64,000 bases of DNA from Saccharomycopsis phalli. Its lineage: Eukaryota; Ascomycota; Saccharomycetes; Ascoideales; Saccharomycopsidaceae. A program made the position numbers and the translations under genes. Shown here piece by piece: positions 9,721-20,400 of this stretch (the first letter of the stretch is position 1; every line of letters starts with the position of its first letter). The notes under the pieces were generated by a model. It made no database searches, had not been told where the DNA came from, and saw only the letters and a program-made list of their open reading frames with translations. Location of the stretch: assembly GCA_020342235.1 (NCBI GenBank), contig CP073218.1, positions 372,001-436,000 on the forward strand, given 5' to 3'.

Positions 9721-11832
9721 ATGTCGTCTTCGGTATCTTTCAAGAAATTCACATGGTTTCAAAAGCTTGTTTATGATGTTGTGCTTCAAGTGCTTTTACT
9801 TATATTCGACTGCTTTTTCCGTGAAATTCGGCCGAGAAACGGGTTCAAAGTTCCTAGAGATGGACCAGTGATATTTGTGGGTGCGCCGCACGCAAACCAG
9901 TTTGTTGATCCAATTATTCTCATGGGCCAGGTCAAGAAGATTGCAAATCGACGGGTTAGTTTTCTTATTGCGACAAAGTCGCTCAAGCAAAGAGTCATTG
10001 GTCTGTTAGCCAGATGTCAGCTCTCAATTGGGGTCAACCGAGCCCAGGATAACTTGAGAAAGGCTTCTGGTAAGATTTTCGTCAAAGACTTGGTGAATGA
10101 CCCTACCAGAGTCCATGGTGTTGGCACTAAATTCACCCAAGAGTGCATGGTCAAAGGGCTCTTGGGCTTACCTAATTCGTTAGGTAACAGTGACATCAAG
10201 GAAATCATATCTGATAACGAATTGATTTTAAGAAAGGAATACGGTCTTAAGAGATCGCCAAAGATTGCAAAGATGCTCACCGAGGGAACCAGCTTTAAAG
10301 TGGCAGACAAAATTGACCAGCAGGAAGTGTATCATCAAGTATTCCAGCACTTGCTGCACCAGGGCTGCATTGGTATTTTCCCAGAAGGAGGATCGCATGA
10401 TAGAACCACGTTACTCCCATTAAAGGCCGGCGTGGCTATTATGGCCTTAGGTGCTATGGCCAATGACCCAACTTGCAAGGTTAAAATTGTTCCTTGCGGT
10501 ATGAATTACTTTCACCCCCACAAATTTAGATCACGTGCTGTGGTGGACTTTGGCAAGCCAATTGAGGTTCCTGCTGAATTGGTTGCAAAATACCAAAATC
10601 CAGAGACCAATCGTGAGTCTGTCAAAGAGTTGTTGGATCTCATAAAGGATGGTCTTTCTGCTGTCACTGTTCAATGTGACTCTTATGAAACTCTTATGGT
10701 GGTTCAGGCTGCAAGACGGTTGTATCAAGGAAATTTCACACAGCGATTGTCGTTACCAATGGTCCATGAATTCAACAGAAGAATTATTGAAGGATATGAG
10801 CACTTCAAGGACAATAAAGAGGTGAAGGCACTTGTCCTGCGGATTCTCCACTACAACAATCAACTAAAATTCTACCATTTAGCCGACCATTTGGTCGAGT
10901 CCGCTGAGATCAACGTGGTGCGCAATTTTTTCCAATTGTGTGCACAGGGTATAGAAGTATTTCTTCTTACCGTATTGGCATTGCCTGGTACAATTCTCTT
11001 CTCACCAGTGTTCATTGGTGCTCGATTGATCTCCAGAAAGAAGGCTAAGGAAGCACTAGCAGGTTCGGTAGTGAAAATTAAAGCGAATGATGTATTAGCT
11101 ACCTGGAAGATTCTTATCTCTATGGTGTTTGCTCCGTTGCTCTACATTTTCTATTCTACCATCATCACTGCATATTGCTACAGCAAGGCATACTTTGCCC
11201 ATCGGAGCTTGGTGTTGATATACATTGCAAGTTATCTTCTGTCTGTGGCTGTAACATATGCTGCTCTTGTTGTTGGAGAACAAGGTATGGATATTTACAA
11301 GAGTTTGATGCCATTATACTTGTCGATCATTGACCCTATTAGCTTGAACAACTTGAAAATAGAGAGACGTCAGCTTGCTGCTGATATTACTGAGGCTATT
11401 AATGAATTCGGCGTAAAGTTGTTTCCTGATGACTTTAACTTACTTGAATTAGAGAATAAGTACACGACTGGTGTCGACAAAACTGGAAAGAAAGTGTACG
11501 TCAATGAAGAAGAGGAAGAAGATAGAAAAACACAGGAATTGCGACAGCGTCGTGCCGCACGTAAGAAGAAGAGTACTGAAGAACGTGGTTCTCAAGTGGA
11601 TGGTGGCGAGATCTCTGAAGGTACTTCAGGATTGGACTCTGATGGTATTTCCCGAATGAATTCGGACAATTCTTTGTCGAATATTCCGGTTTTCTCTGAG
11701 TACCAGGGACGAGAACGAAGTTCTAGTGCCAGTAGTAGCGCCAGTTCTACACCATTGACCATGAAGACTGACAAAAGTAACGATAAATTGAAGTCACTAA
11801 TAAAGGAGAAGATGTACGAAAAGAATCAATAA
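9721..11832 (+). CDS. SCT1: Glycerol-3-phosphate/dihydroxyacetone-phosphate acyltransferase (Sct1/Gpt2 type)
   Basis: 703 residues. It catalyses the first acylation step of phospholipid and triacylglycerol synthesis at the ER. The acyltransferase block I appears as GAPHANQFVDP near residue 55 and block III as GIFPEGGSHDR near residue 219, followed by LLPLKAGVAIMAL; these are hallmarks of yeast Sct1/Gpt2. Hydrophobic segments near residues 15-35 and 410-560 anchor it in the membrane. The tail is charged and serine-rich (EEEEDRK, then SSSASSSASS), as in the yeast enzymes, where it is phosphorylated. I chose ATG 9721 (MSSSVSFKKFTWFQK) because alignment to the family begins there. A CTG codon at 10354 falls at a polar family position. 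Sct1 and Gpt2 cannot be told apart here. Confidence 0.88.
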   Translation: MSSSVSFKKFTWFQKLVYDVVLQVLLLIFDCFFREIRPRNGFKVPRDGPVIFVGAPHANQFVDPIILMGQVKKIANRRVSFLIATKSLKQRVIGLLARCQLSIGVNRAQDNLRKASGKIFVKDLVNDPTRVHGVGTKFTQECMVKGLLGLPNSLGNSDIKEIISDNELILRKEYGLKRSPKIAKMLTEGTSFKVADKIDQQEVYHQVFQHLLHQGCIGIFPEGGSHDRTTLLPLKAGVAIMALGAMANDPTCKVKIVPCGMNYFHPHKFRSRAVVDFGKPIEVPAELVAKYQNPETNRESVKELLDLIKDGLSAVTVQCDSYETLMVVQAARRLYQGNFTQRLSLPMVHEFNRRIIEGYEHFKDNKEVKALVLRILHYNNQLKFYHLADHLVESAEINVVRNFFQLCAQGIEVFLLTVLALPGTILFSPVFIGARLISRKKAKEALAGSVVKIKANDVLATWKILISMVFAPLLYIFYSTIITAYCYSKAYFAHRSLVLIYIASYLLSVAVTYAALVVGEQGMDIYKSLMPLYLSIIDPISLNNLKIERRQLAADITEAINEFGVKLFPDDFNLLELENKYTTGVDKTGKKVYVNEEEEEDRKTQELRQRRAARKKKSTEERGSQVDGGEISEGTSGLDSDGISRMNSDNSLSNIPVFSEYQGRERSSSASSSASSTPLTMKTDKSNDKLKSLIKEKMYEKNQ

Positions 11833-12286
11833 CTTTTGGGTGCTCAATTATTGCGACAGGCTATTTTATATATTGATTGGTATACATTGGTTACCGTACT
11901 GAGGATGCATAGCCATGAGAAGTTCAACAAGTTTGTTGCATCCACATGGTTGTATGCTTATAAATAACACGTCAAATGATGAGGATGTTACTGTCGCCAG
12001 CTTCTGCTGAACGATGAATTATACATGCTCGAAAGGTTCATATGCTTAGTCCTTTACAATTAATAAAGTAGATACTTATTTCGCTGCACATTCTGTATGA
12101 CATAACTCGATTATGTTGTGACCCACAAGATTTCCGATTGCATAAAGTATACCTTTGACAGCACTACCTTACGAGGAACCTCGTACAGATTAACCAATTG
12201 GCCTGGCTGACTATTACTAAGTTCATGGTATTCGCACGTCAAACGAATTCAATTAAAATTATCCTAGTATTAATATGATGTTTGTA
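11833..12286. other. Convergent intergenic spacer
   Basis: A 454-bp spacer between the stops of SCT1/GPT2 and BTS1. It is AT-rich with no open frame of note, and should hold both 3' UTRs. I see no RNA gene or repeat. Confidence 0.6.
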
Positions 12287-13243
12287 TTATATTTCTTTGT
12301 TCCCTTTTATCTCACTCAAACTTTCAATCATTCCATACAAGATTTTAATCTTGCTCTTCTCGTATGTATTATCTTCTTCAAACTCTTGCACAAGAGAAGT
12401 AGCCTGAATCTTTAATAGTTTAAGTGTCTTCTCGCAATATTCAAAGCTCTTGGATACGTTTTTCATATATTCGACCACATGATTCTTTAGTTCTAGGTCG
12501 TCGGTATGCTTTTTCAAGATGTTAATTACCTCTTTGTTACCCTCATCAAAACGAATAGCATGAATTATTGGAAACAGAAATTTTCCCTCTTTAAGGTCCT
12601 CGCAATATCCCTTATTTGTGAAGTACTCTGGGCTGCAAAGATTGATGTAGTCATCCTTGATCTGATATATAATACCAAGTAAGTTGACCAAGGGTACGAA
12701 AGACCGGTGAGGTTTCTTGTACAACTCCATTAATCTAATTGCTAGACGGAATAGCCCACCAGTCTTGTTCACCACCATGTCAACGTACTCTTTTTCTGTA
12801 GGACACTTTAGCGATTCTCGCCAATACAAGTCCAAAGCCTGGCCCCGATGTAAATTGATGAATTCCTCATTAAGAATTTCAATTGCAGTTGGGCCCAACT
12901 TGAGTGCCTCTTGAAACCCGGCAAAGTACATGTAATTAGCGGTATTTATGGTGGTGGCTACTCCGAAAATCTCATGTGCAACAGGATTTCCTCTCCGAAG
13001 CTTTGAGTCATCCTCAACATCGTCAACTAGCAACGATGCATTGTGTAATATGGCAATTATATTTGTAATGGTAGTCAACTCTGATTCATTGATGTTGAGC
13101 ACTTCGTTGAACAGTTCTATTAGAACCTTGCGCAAACCCTTTCCAGCCTTTGACACTAAATAGTCATAAGGTCCTCTTATTATTGCCTCGTTTGTCTTGC
13201 TCCATTGTGGTGGGCCTTCTATGTCTGATAACAGAATCTCCAT
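12287..13243 (-). CDS. BTS1: Geranylgeranyl diphosphate synthase
   Basis: 318 residues from ATG 13243 (MEILLSDIEGPPQW), which aligns with the start of yeast Bts1. The first aspartate-rich motif is LLVDDVEDDSKLRRG and the second is IYQIKDDYINL; both chelate magnesium and the diphosphates. The HRGQALDLYWR and NKTGGLFRL stretches are also diagnostic. The enzyme adds isopentenyl diphosphate to farnesyl diphosphate to give the C20 donor for Rab and Rho prenylation. The gene is divergent to DER1, with only about 105 bp between the two starts. Confidence 0.93.
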   Translation of the reverse strand: MEILLSDIEGPPQWSKTNEAIIRGPYDYLVSKAGKGLRKVLIELFNEVLNINESELTTITNIIAILHNASLLVDDVEDDSKLRRGNPVAHEIFGVATTINTANYMYFAGFQEALKLGPTAIEILNEEFINLHRGQALDLYWRESLKCPTEKEYVDMVVNKTGGLFRLAIRLMELYKKPHRSFVPLVNLLGIIYQIKDDYINLCSPEYFTNKGYCEDLKEGKFLFPIIHAIRFDEGNKEVINILKKHTDDLELKNHVVEYMKNVSKSFEYCEKTLKLLKIQATSLVQEFEEDNTYEKSKIKILYGMIESLSEIKGNKEI

Positions 13244-13348
13244 TGCCACTGTATATATACTACAGATCAATCCGATGATGAGGTGGTGCAGTCGGGTAAC
13301 CACAGATGATATTAACACGAGTGAGGATGATGTACATGATAACGAACT

Positions 13349-13960
13349 ATGGAGAATTTAGCACTAGACATAATTGAGGGTGTGCCGCCAGTTACACGGT
13401 ATTGGGCAGCAGGGGTATTTTTGGCCTCTGCTTTGGAATACAGTGGGTTCTTTTCCGGCCCAGATCTCATATTTTCTTACGAGGCCGTTTTTACAAAGGG
13501 CCAGTACTGGAGACTTATAACCAGCTTCTTTTACTTCAAAAGAATGGGATGGGAGTTGTTATTCACATTGTACTTTGTGGTACAAATGTCTAGATCTCTA
13601 GAAGAAAGCATGCACGATACGCTTGACTACCTCTGGCTACTCTGTGTCAATGCACTGATGTTGCTTATCATTTCCATCTTCATATATCCTATTTATTCGC
13701 TAGGTCCTAGCTTAGATGACTCATTGTTATACATTTGGTCACGAACTAATCCTAATGTACCGATGGAATTTCTTGGTCTTGTGAGAGTCAATGCCGACTA
13801 CCTTCCATATATTTATGCTGCGTTTTCCCACCTTGGAAAGCACAATACGCTTATGAGCATACTACTAGCTTTGATACCAGGGCACATATACTTTTACTTC
13901 CTGGAGGTTTTCCCAAAGGTTCACAAGTTTAATCCTTTGGCCCCTCCATGGAAGTGGTGA
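13349..13960 (+). CDS. DER1: Derlin, ER-associated degradation membrane protein
   Basis: 203 residues with four or more hydrophobic segments and the derlin signatures: PPVTRYW near the N-terminus, KGQYWRLITSFFYF in the first lumenal/membrane part, and a C-terminal hydrophobic helix before HIYFYFLEVFP. Length fits Der1 (about 211) rather than the longer Dfm1. Derlins are rhomboid pseudoproteases that form the half-channel of the Hrd1 complex and help move misfolded lumenal proteins out of the ER. The ATG lies 106 bp from the divergent BTS1 start. Confidence 0.88.
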   Translation: MENLALDIIEGVPPVTRYWAAGVFLASALEYSGFFSGPDLIFSYEAVFTKGQYWRLITSFFYFKRMGWELLFTLYFVVQMSRSLEESMHDTLDYLWLLCVNALMLLIISIFIYPIYSLGPSLDDSLLYIWSRTNPNVPMEFLGLVRVNADYLPYIYAAFSHLGKHNTLMSILLALIPGHIYFYFLEVFPKVHKFNPLAPPWKW

Positions 13961-15470
13961 GCAGCTGTAGTGATTCCCTGCATCATCAACAGTTCAGCAA
14001 GTTCTCGTGGTTACTTTTTTTTTGTTTTTAACATATAGAGGAGATGCTGATCTTCTGAGATAATGCTGGTCATTTTAAAACATTTCCTTTGGTTCTAACC
14101 TCGGAGATGAATCTCTCTGGAGATTTTATGTTAACTTGGTTCCTTGTTGGTACCACTTAGTAATACCGACGACAAATGTCTGACAATATTACTTTATTAA
14201 ACTGCAAATTGTTGTCTGTGAATAATCTTTTAGAGATCCTTTTTTGCGAGTTTTTAATCTAAAATCCGATTGGCAATATTATGTATGTCACGGAAGCAAA
14301 TCATGAGTTACATGCTTCAATAATGACTGGAATACATTCAAATAAAGTAACCATTTGCTTTCCTTCACATGTGTAGTAATATCTTTTGAGATATAGAAAT
14401 ATCTGTTATTCGTCTTAACACCAAACTAAATTTGTTAATCAGAAGTAAGTGAGTGTTGCGGTTCAATCTATGCCTAGAGTAACCAACCACTATCATGCAT
14501 AACAGGGACTGGAGTTTATACATTACTATCCAAGTGTAATGAAGTCCACGAACCAAGAAAAGAATTATCAATGACAAGACAATAAAGTCACTGATTGCAC
14601 ACATCAAGACTGGTACACAGATATATTTTTTGATTATATGTTCATTCATATTCTGTGAAGGATCGCCTGGCTGTCGTCTATCTTGCATGATTGTATCCTT
14701 TCTGGAACATTTTGTAAGTCTTTTATTGTAGCTATTCAAGGATTGTGCTTCTGTCACAGATAGCTAGCTTTGCCTATCAAATGGGTGGCTTTGTCAACAC
14801 ACTTTTCCTCATACGGTGGATTGGAAAAAGATGTTGAACCATAAGATGTAATTGAGTAATAGGATGTTTCTCTTGGTTCCTATGATCGGCTACACATATG
14901 AAGAACTCTAGATTAACAGTGTAAATTTGAATGATAGCCTTACAGTTAACATTTTGATAATGTCGGAGTTTATAGATGGATCACCTCGAATGAGACATAG
15001 TATTACTAAGAAATATAAACTACTTAATTATTTGTTTTGTGCCTTTAGTATTTGAATAACAGGACTTGGGCTAATGAAGTCTTACCTTCAATAGAAGAAA
15101 CTGGTCCTTCTTATAGAAAGTTCCGGGAGTCTTACCGAAGTTAATGTTAATCGATGACGACGATAACGATAATGACTCCACTTTTAAATTAGCTGGTGAA
15201 GGAAGATGATAATTCCCCACTTCGCCATGCATTCTTTCTTATTCTGCAGTCAATGTCGTAGCCACGGCACGTACTAACTTTCTTTCATTTTCTTCAGTGG
15301 TGCTGTAAACACGACAGGTATCCATCTTTGGTATGAAGAGTTCTCCTACTTAGCTTGTCAAAGTTTGCTTTGTTTACAGTGAGATTCTATTTTTACCATA
15401 CATTCACTTCGAAGAATAATTATTTAAAGGAGTAACAACATTCAGAGTTATATATTGTAAAAGCCTATTG
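13961..15470. other. Gene-poor intergenic stretch
   Basis: About 1.5 kb, AT-rich, between DER1 and a seven-helix membrane gene. Apart from one doubtful reading frame (14365-14688) I find no gene, tRNA-like box pair, transposon end or tandem array. It is unusually long for this window. Confidence 0.5.
14365..14688 (-). CDS. Doubtful small membrane protein, 107 residues
   Basis: An open frame from ATG 14688 to 14365. It encodes a polar start (MQDRRQPGDPSQN), two hydrophobic stretches (VPVLMCAISDFIVLSLIILF and YKLQSLLCMIVVGY) and a basic tail. An alternative codon at 14757 would extend it, but there is no ATG there. I recognise no family. It may be a small lineage-specific membrane protein or a chance frame in AT-rich DNA. 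Confidence 0.25.
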   Translation of the reverse strand: MQDRRQPGDPSQNMNEHIIKKYICVPVLMCAISDFIVLSLIILFLVRGLHYTWIVMYKLQSLLCMIVVGYSRHRLNRNTHLLLINKFSLVLRRITDISISQKILLHM

Positions 15471-16280
15471 CTAATAGTTAGTCACCTCAGCTTTTGACTG
15501 ATTTTCGATATCTTCAAATTCCTCTTCCTTTGACAAAACAGTTAAATTGATGACAAAAGCAAAACATGCTGAGATTGACATTGCCAACGCCATGGCAGTA
15601 TAATATTTATAGTCTCCGTAATATAAGAGATACTTTGGATCAGAAGCAGCAACATTTGTGTTTTCAAAGGCAAGAAACAAGGAATATACGACTCTCACTA
15701 TGATCAAGGCTATCGTAAATAACAAGATGAATATACTTGTACGGATCCCTTTAGTGTGAAGTCTTGGCAAATTAATCGAAATTAGAATAATAGATGCAAG
15801 AAACAAGAATCCCCCTGCCTTGAGTAACTGTAGTGAAATCTTATTTTGGCCTGGATCATAAGCATTCATGGTATCTGAGCCAGCGATTAAGCATGCAATT
15901 CCACCAAGAATAATAATAACAATGATCCGCTTATCAGGAATATACCGGCCTTGGAAATTTGTCTTGGCAGCGCAAAGTTCTGTCACCGTTAAAATGTTAC
16001 GGATCAAGAATGCTGTCCCAATAGAATCAAAAGCATATGTCGCAATATAGACTCCAATATTCGGCTTATCAGAAGTCATAAAAATCAATCCGAGAATAGC
16101 ACCAACCACTTGAAAAATTTCAAAAAGAATTAAAAAGCCACTCTTCCAAAGTACATTGTGCTTATTCAATTGCTTTCGTCTATATCCAATAAGTATGATT
16201 GTAACCAAGAGCAACACTGCAAAAAAGACAAGCTGAAAGTAGGTAACAACCTTCCATTGAAAATAAAAGTCAAGTTTCAT
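15471..16280 (-). CDS. Seven-transmembrane fungal protein (DUF7702/RTA1-like)
   Basis: 269 residues with about seven hydrophobic helices spread over the whole length and short loops. Residues 10-32 form the first helix (YFQLVFFAVLLLVTIILIGY). A helix with IALIIVRVVYSLF is reminiscent of the R-x-x-Y-S motif in fungal DUF7702 and RTA1-like membrane proteins. The short cytosolic tail is acidic (KEEEFEDIE). Function in these families is poorly known; RTA1 members are linked to lipid or toxin tolerance. ATG 16280 is the only sensible start. The gene stands alone between two long spacers, which fits a regulated gene. Confidence 0.6.
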   Translation of the reverse strand: MKLDFYFQWKVVTYFQLVFFAVLLLVTIILIGYRRKQLNKHNVLWKSGFLILFEIFQVVGAILGLIFMTSDKPNIGVYIATYAFDSIGTAFLIRNILTVTELCAAKTNFQGRYIPDKRIIVIIILGGIACLIAGSDTMNAYDPGQNKISLQLLKAGGFLFLASIILISINLPRLHTKGIRTSIFILLFTIALIIVRVVYSLFLAFENTNVAASDPKYLLYYGDYKYYTAMALAMSISACFAFVINLTVLSKEEEFEDIENQSKAEVTNY

Positions 16281-17437
16281 TTTGTGTGTAAAGTCCTAGG
16301 AAAGAGGGCAATATTTATATTTTCTAGTCTACCTATCCCATCTTAATTGCAAAATTGCTGTCATGCATAATGCTGCACTTAGTTAATGCAGCTATGTCGG
16401 ATTTAGATATTGTACCTTAGGCATAATATAAATATAGAAAGAAGCAGAAAAAGACAGATTTTTTAATCCTACTAGACTTGTTGATTTTTCTTAATTTTTG
16501 ATTATTTTGTCGGGATTTTTCTAAAAACCTTTGTTTTAATCTCTAATTCTTCTTCGGATTAAAGTGTTAATTTGAACTTCAAACCTTAATTCTTGCTGCA
16601 CGGCTTACTTAGACATGTTTATACATGACGATCGGGAAAATACAAAATTGCAAGTATTATTCTTTTCTATTACATTACAATATGTGACCTATTATGAAAA
16701 TGAAAGTAGAATTTTAATAAATTATGAATCTCGCATAAAGGTTTCAAGATCCCAGACGCTCGGACGAATTATCGGCCTATAGACATAATGAACTTTCAGG
16801 CCAAAGAACCTAGATGCAGTTAAGGTTGCACATATGTCCGCTCTATTTGTCCGAGAACAGGGCTAGTAACACAGTTTGAGACGGAGTGTTGGTAAAAGGC
16901 CTAAGCCTTCAAAAATCAATAGATATTAGAGTTTATTTGTTCGGTCATATTAGTCATGGTAATTAACGTAAAACATGAACGGTATATGATTTGTTTTGTT
17001 TACTTGGGATTGAACAACCGGAAAAATTGGGTAACTACTTAATAATAACCAATTGAATAGTCTGTGTTATTCTTGTGGATTTAGGAAGTGATTATCCTTC
17101 TATACTGAGTGTCCAGATCATATAGTCTTGCTCTGATGATTGTGGCAGTGTTGTATTGCCGTAATTGGCTTTAGGTGACACAGTCACCAAATACCGATAA
17201 AGCAGCACAACGAATTATGCAATGGTAAGTTGGACCTTGGCCTAACCACAACAATAGGAAAAGGTGCAAAAAGTGATAAGTTCTCAAAAGAAATATTGTA
17301 TAACCACTGTGACAGGTCAAATACAAAATGGTATAGAATACATATATATTACTGTTCTATAAAAATACAAATACCGCTCTTATCATCCAAATACTTAAAA
17401 TGCCTTGCTTCTACTATTGCCTTTCCCAATCCCATCG
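16281..17437. other. Intergenic spacer, no gene seen
   Basis: About 1.16 kb between the start of the seven-helix gene and the stop of the RasGEF gene. It is AT-rich with scattered short frames (for instance 17230-17469, which overlaps the RasGEF end and has no recognisable content). I see no RNA gene, array or mobile element. Confidence 0.55.
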
Positions 17438-20400
17438 TTAAACCCCCAGTGGTTGAATATCGGTACTGAACTTCCAAAATCGATCTTTCATTTTGATTCC
17501 ATTTTGATTACTGGTCCATAACTTAAACAACAACAATTCTTGCAACGCCAAATTCGGGCTAATAATATCCAAGCCCTCATTATTACTCACAGTAGGACTG
17601 AATGAGAAAACCGATGACTTTGATATTGGTGAGGTTAAGCTATTAGTGCTTGCATCATTACTATCCAAATACTTCACCTGAAAAAACTCCATCTCCGAAA
17701 TTGTATTGACAATTTTGCTGTGCTTGTCGAAGTTGATGAGCTTCTTGCTCTGGTTGTCAATCAGAACCACACGATAGTCAGGGTTCCCATCATTTGCAAA
17801 TATAATGTCTTGTAAAAACAAGTTGATATATGGCACTAATGGCACACTGCACTTATTGTCCTCCGTCGTCAAGTATGGCTTCATCATATTCCGATATACC
17901 TTGTAATTTTTGTCGGGATTAACAATTTTGATCATGTACTCAAAGTTTTCAACATACTTGTTCGACAAAGAGGACCACAACTTGTCGAGTCGAGAGATTG
18001 CTGAAGACTGAAGTGTGGTGACAATTGCCGCAAATGAGTTGTAGTTCCTCAACTGGAAACACCACACGGCAATTTTAAGCCACTGCTTAAGACTATTTGT
18101 TCTGTTTTTCATAGTAATGTTTGGTGCTATGATAGAATCCAGTACAAATTCTCCGAGTAAGTTCGTGAATAAAATCGAGCGCTCAACATTAGGACTCTTC
18201 TTTAGCTGTATTCGCTTTTCTCGAAAATTTTCTTCTATAAGTTCAACCGGTTGAATCGCCAAGAAAATTTTCGACTCCAAGTCAGTAAGCTGCTTAGCTG
18301 TCTCCATCGCACTCAAATTGTATATCTCTGCATTTGTACTTGGTACTGGCGTCTCTAGCATTTTTGCACAGCAGCAAAACCATGCCTCAATTAATTTGTC
18401 ATTGTTGATAGTGTGAAACATACGACTCTGTGTATCGTTCGGACTCGGCCAATCATCACCCAAGGCAGTACGGAAGATAGTAACAGCCTTCTCTACTGAT
18501 GCATTTTGGGACTTGTTCATAGTAGAAGACACATTATAGTTAAAATTCAAAGGAAGCAAAACTAACGATGACATTGATGAGTTGGAACTTAGAGACGAAA
18601 GGTCATTTTCTGAGTTGGAAGCTGAAATAGAATTGCTATCCACTGCGGTATCTTTCTTCTGAAGGCCTATTCTTCGGGAGATTATTTGCAAATATTCCAA
18701 ATGTTGGTCCTCGATATTCTTTTTTGAAGGGTGATTGACAATGATTTTAGCACTCAACTCTAATAATTCAAATGAATCTGACTCCAAATAGTATATTGCG
18801 CTCTCATTGATGAAGTTCACAAGGGTGGGCAAGTACCGGAAATCTTCTTCATAACTCCAATAACTTTCTAACCACACCTTGATAACACTGAGAATCATCT
18901 TACGACGTTTCTTCAACCGCGAATCATATGCTGTCACTTCATTAATTCTGAGAATATGATTGCGGGTGAGAAACTCCTTTTCACGGTCTCCAATATCGAA
19001 TCTCTTGATTAATTCCCTCAAAATATCCTTCGTAGTACCATACTGGCGAAATGACATGAAAAATGTGGCAATAAAGAACAGACTTGGATGACTTCTTTCG
19101 TTAGCCAACAAATATACCAAACCTCGTAAAGAAGACCCGATAACGTTCTTCCCATCGTCATAAATCACATCCTTGCTCAATGTGTCTGCAGAGTAGTCAT
19201 TATCATACTCCTCATTGGTAATTGGAATAAATGTTCCTGCAACGTCATCTTGAATGAGATACTCCCTGAGTAACCTCGTTCCGTCTTTGGTAATAAAAAA
19301 CTTGTTGTCAACGCTGCCTCTGATACGCGAGTACTTGAACAAAGTGCTATCTCTAATGCTTGGTTCAGTGCTGAGATTATGACCGATATTTACACCATGG
19401 ATATCAGTGAAGTCAGCAACGCACTTTCGAACAAAATCCTCTGAGCCTATTTTCATCAGGCCAAAATCTGGATACTTGCGGTAAATGTTCAACTGAAAGT
19501 CCTTCGTGAGTGTCAAAAGATGCAGGCAGCTGTCAACAGCGTTGGTCACAGAAGTCACCATTTGGGCAACAACCCGGATTAATTTACTGCCCTCTTTTGT
19601 AAAGAGAAAATCCTCACCCTCACCCTTGATATTTACCTCATAGACACTATCGAGATCCTCTTCCGTGGTCTTGGATACCAAGTTCTTAACGCTAGTAACC
19701 AAATCACTAACCAACGCTAACAAGTTATCAAGCGAGGCGTCAAGTAAATAATTGCTTGCGCTCAATAAAATTGAGGCAGACTTTCCAATAAAGAGCAACT
19801 CACGCAACAACAAAATGATTTGATGAATGATGCTTTCCAACTGCTCACACCCGCTATAATTATGTTCAATGATATCCAAACGGCCCATTATTAAAGACAA
19901 ATATTTCAACAACAATACCTTCACTTCTTGTAGCCGTTCAGACGCAAAAGGGACCTTTTCCAAGTAAATAACCTTTTCAGGCTTACTTTTTCGCTTGGTG
20001 CGACGTCGATTTCTCTTCTCCTGCTTCTCCTGCTCCCTTTCCTGTAGGTACATTTCGCTTTCATTTCCCCAAATATCCAAGAAAGCAATGGCCTTGATCA
20101 ACACTTTGTATGTCAAACCTTTGAGAAAATCGATCTTGACCGCCTTCGTGGTACCCTTGTACTTTTCTGCCTTGGACATTAACGTATACCAATCAGCAAG
20201 CAATGCTTTCCGCACTTTCCGCACCACTGGCCGTTTGTGGACCACCGGGGCGGTTCTGGAGAGGGAGTCAGTATACTGAAGCAATAGTTTCACGCCATCT
20301 CTGATGTTGTTCATGTGCTTGGTTGAGAAGGTGAACTCGTCGGAGTCCTCCTGTGGAATCTCCTGAGGGTTCAATAAAAACTCAGCAGCAGCAATAAAAA

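Noticed and set aside
13961-15470. Possible remnant of a transposon or LTR in the gene-poor stretch
   Set aside because: No terminal repeats, target-site duplications or transposase/reverse-transcriptase-like frames were seen.
17230-17469. 79-codon plus-strand frame before the RasGEF stop
   Set aside because: Overlaps the end of the RasGEF gene and has no recognisable content.
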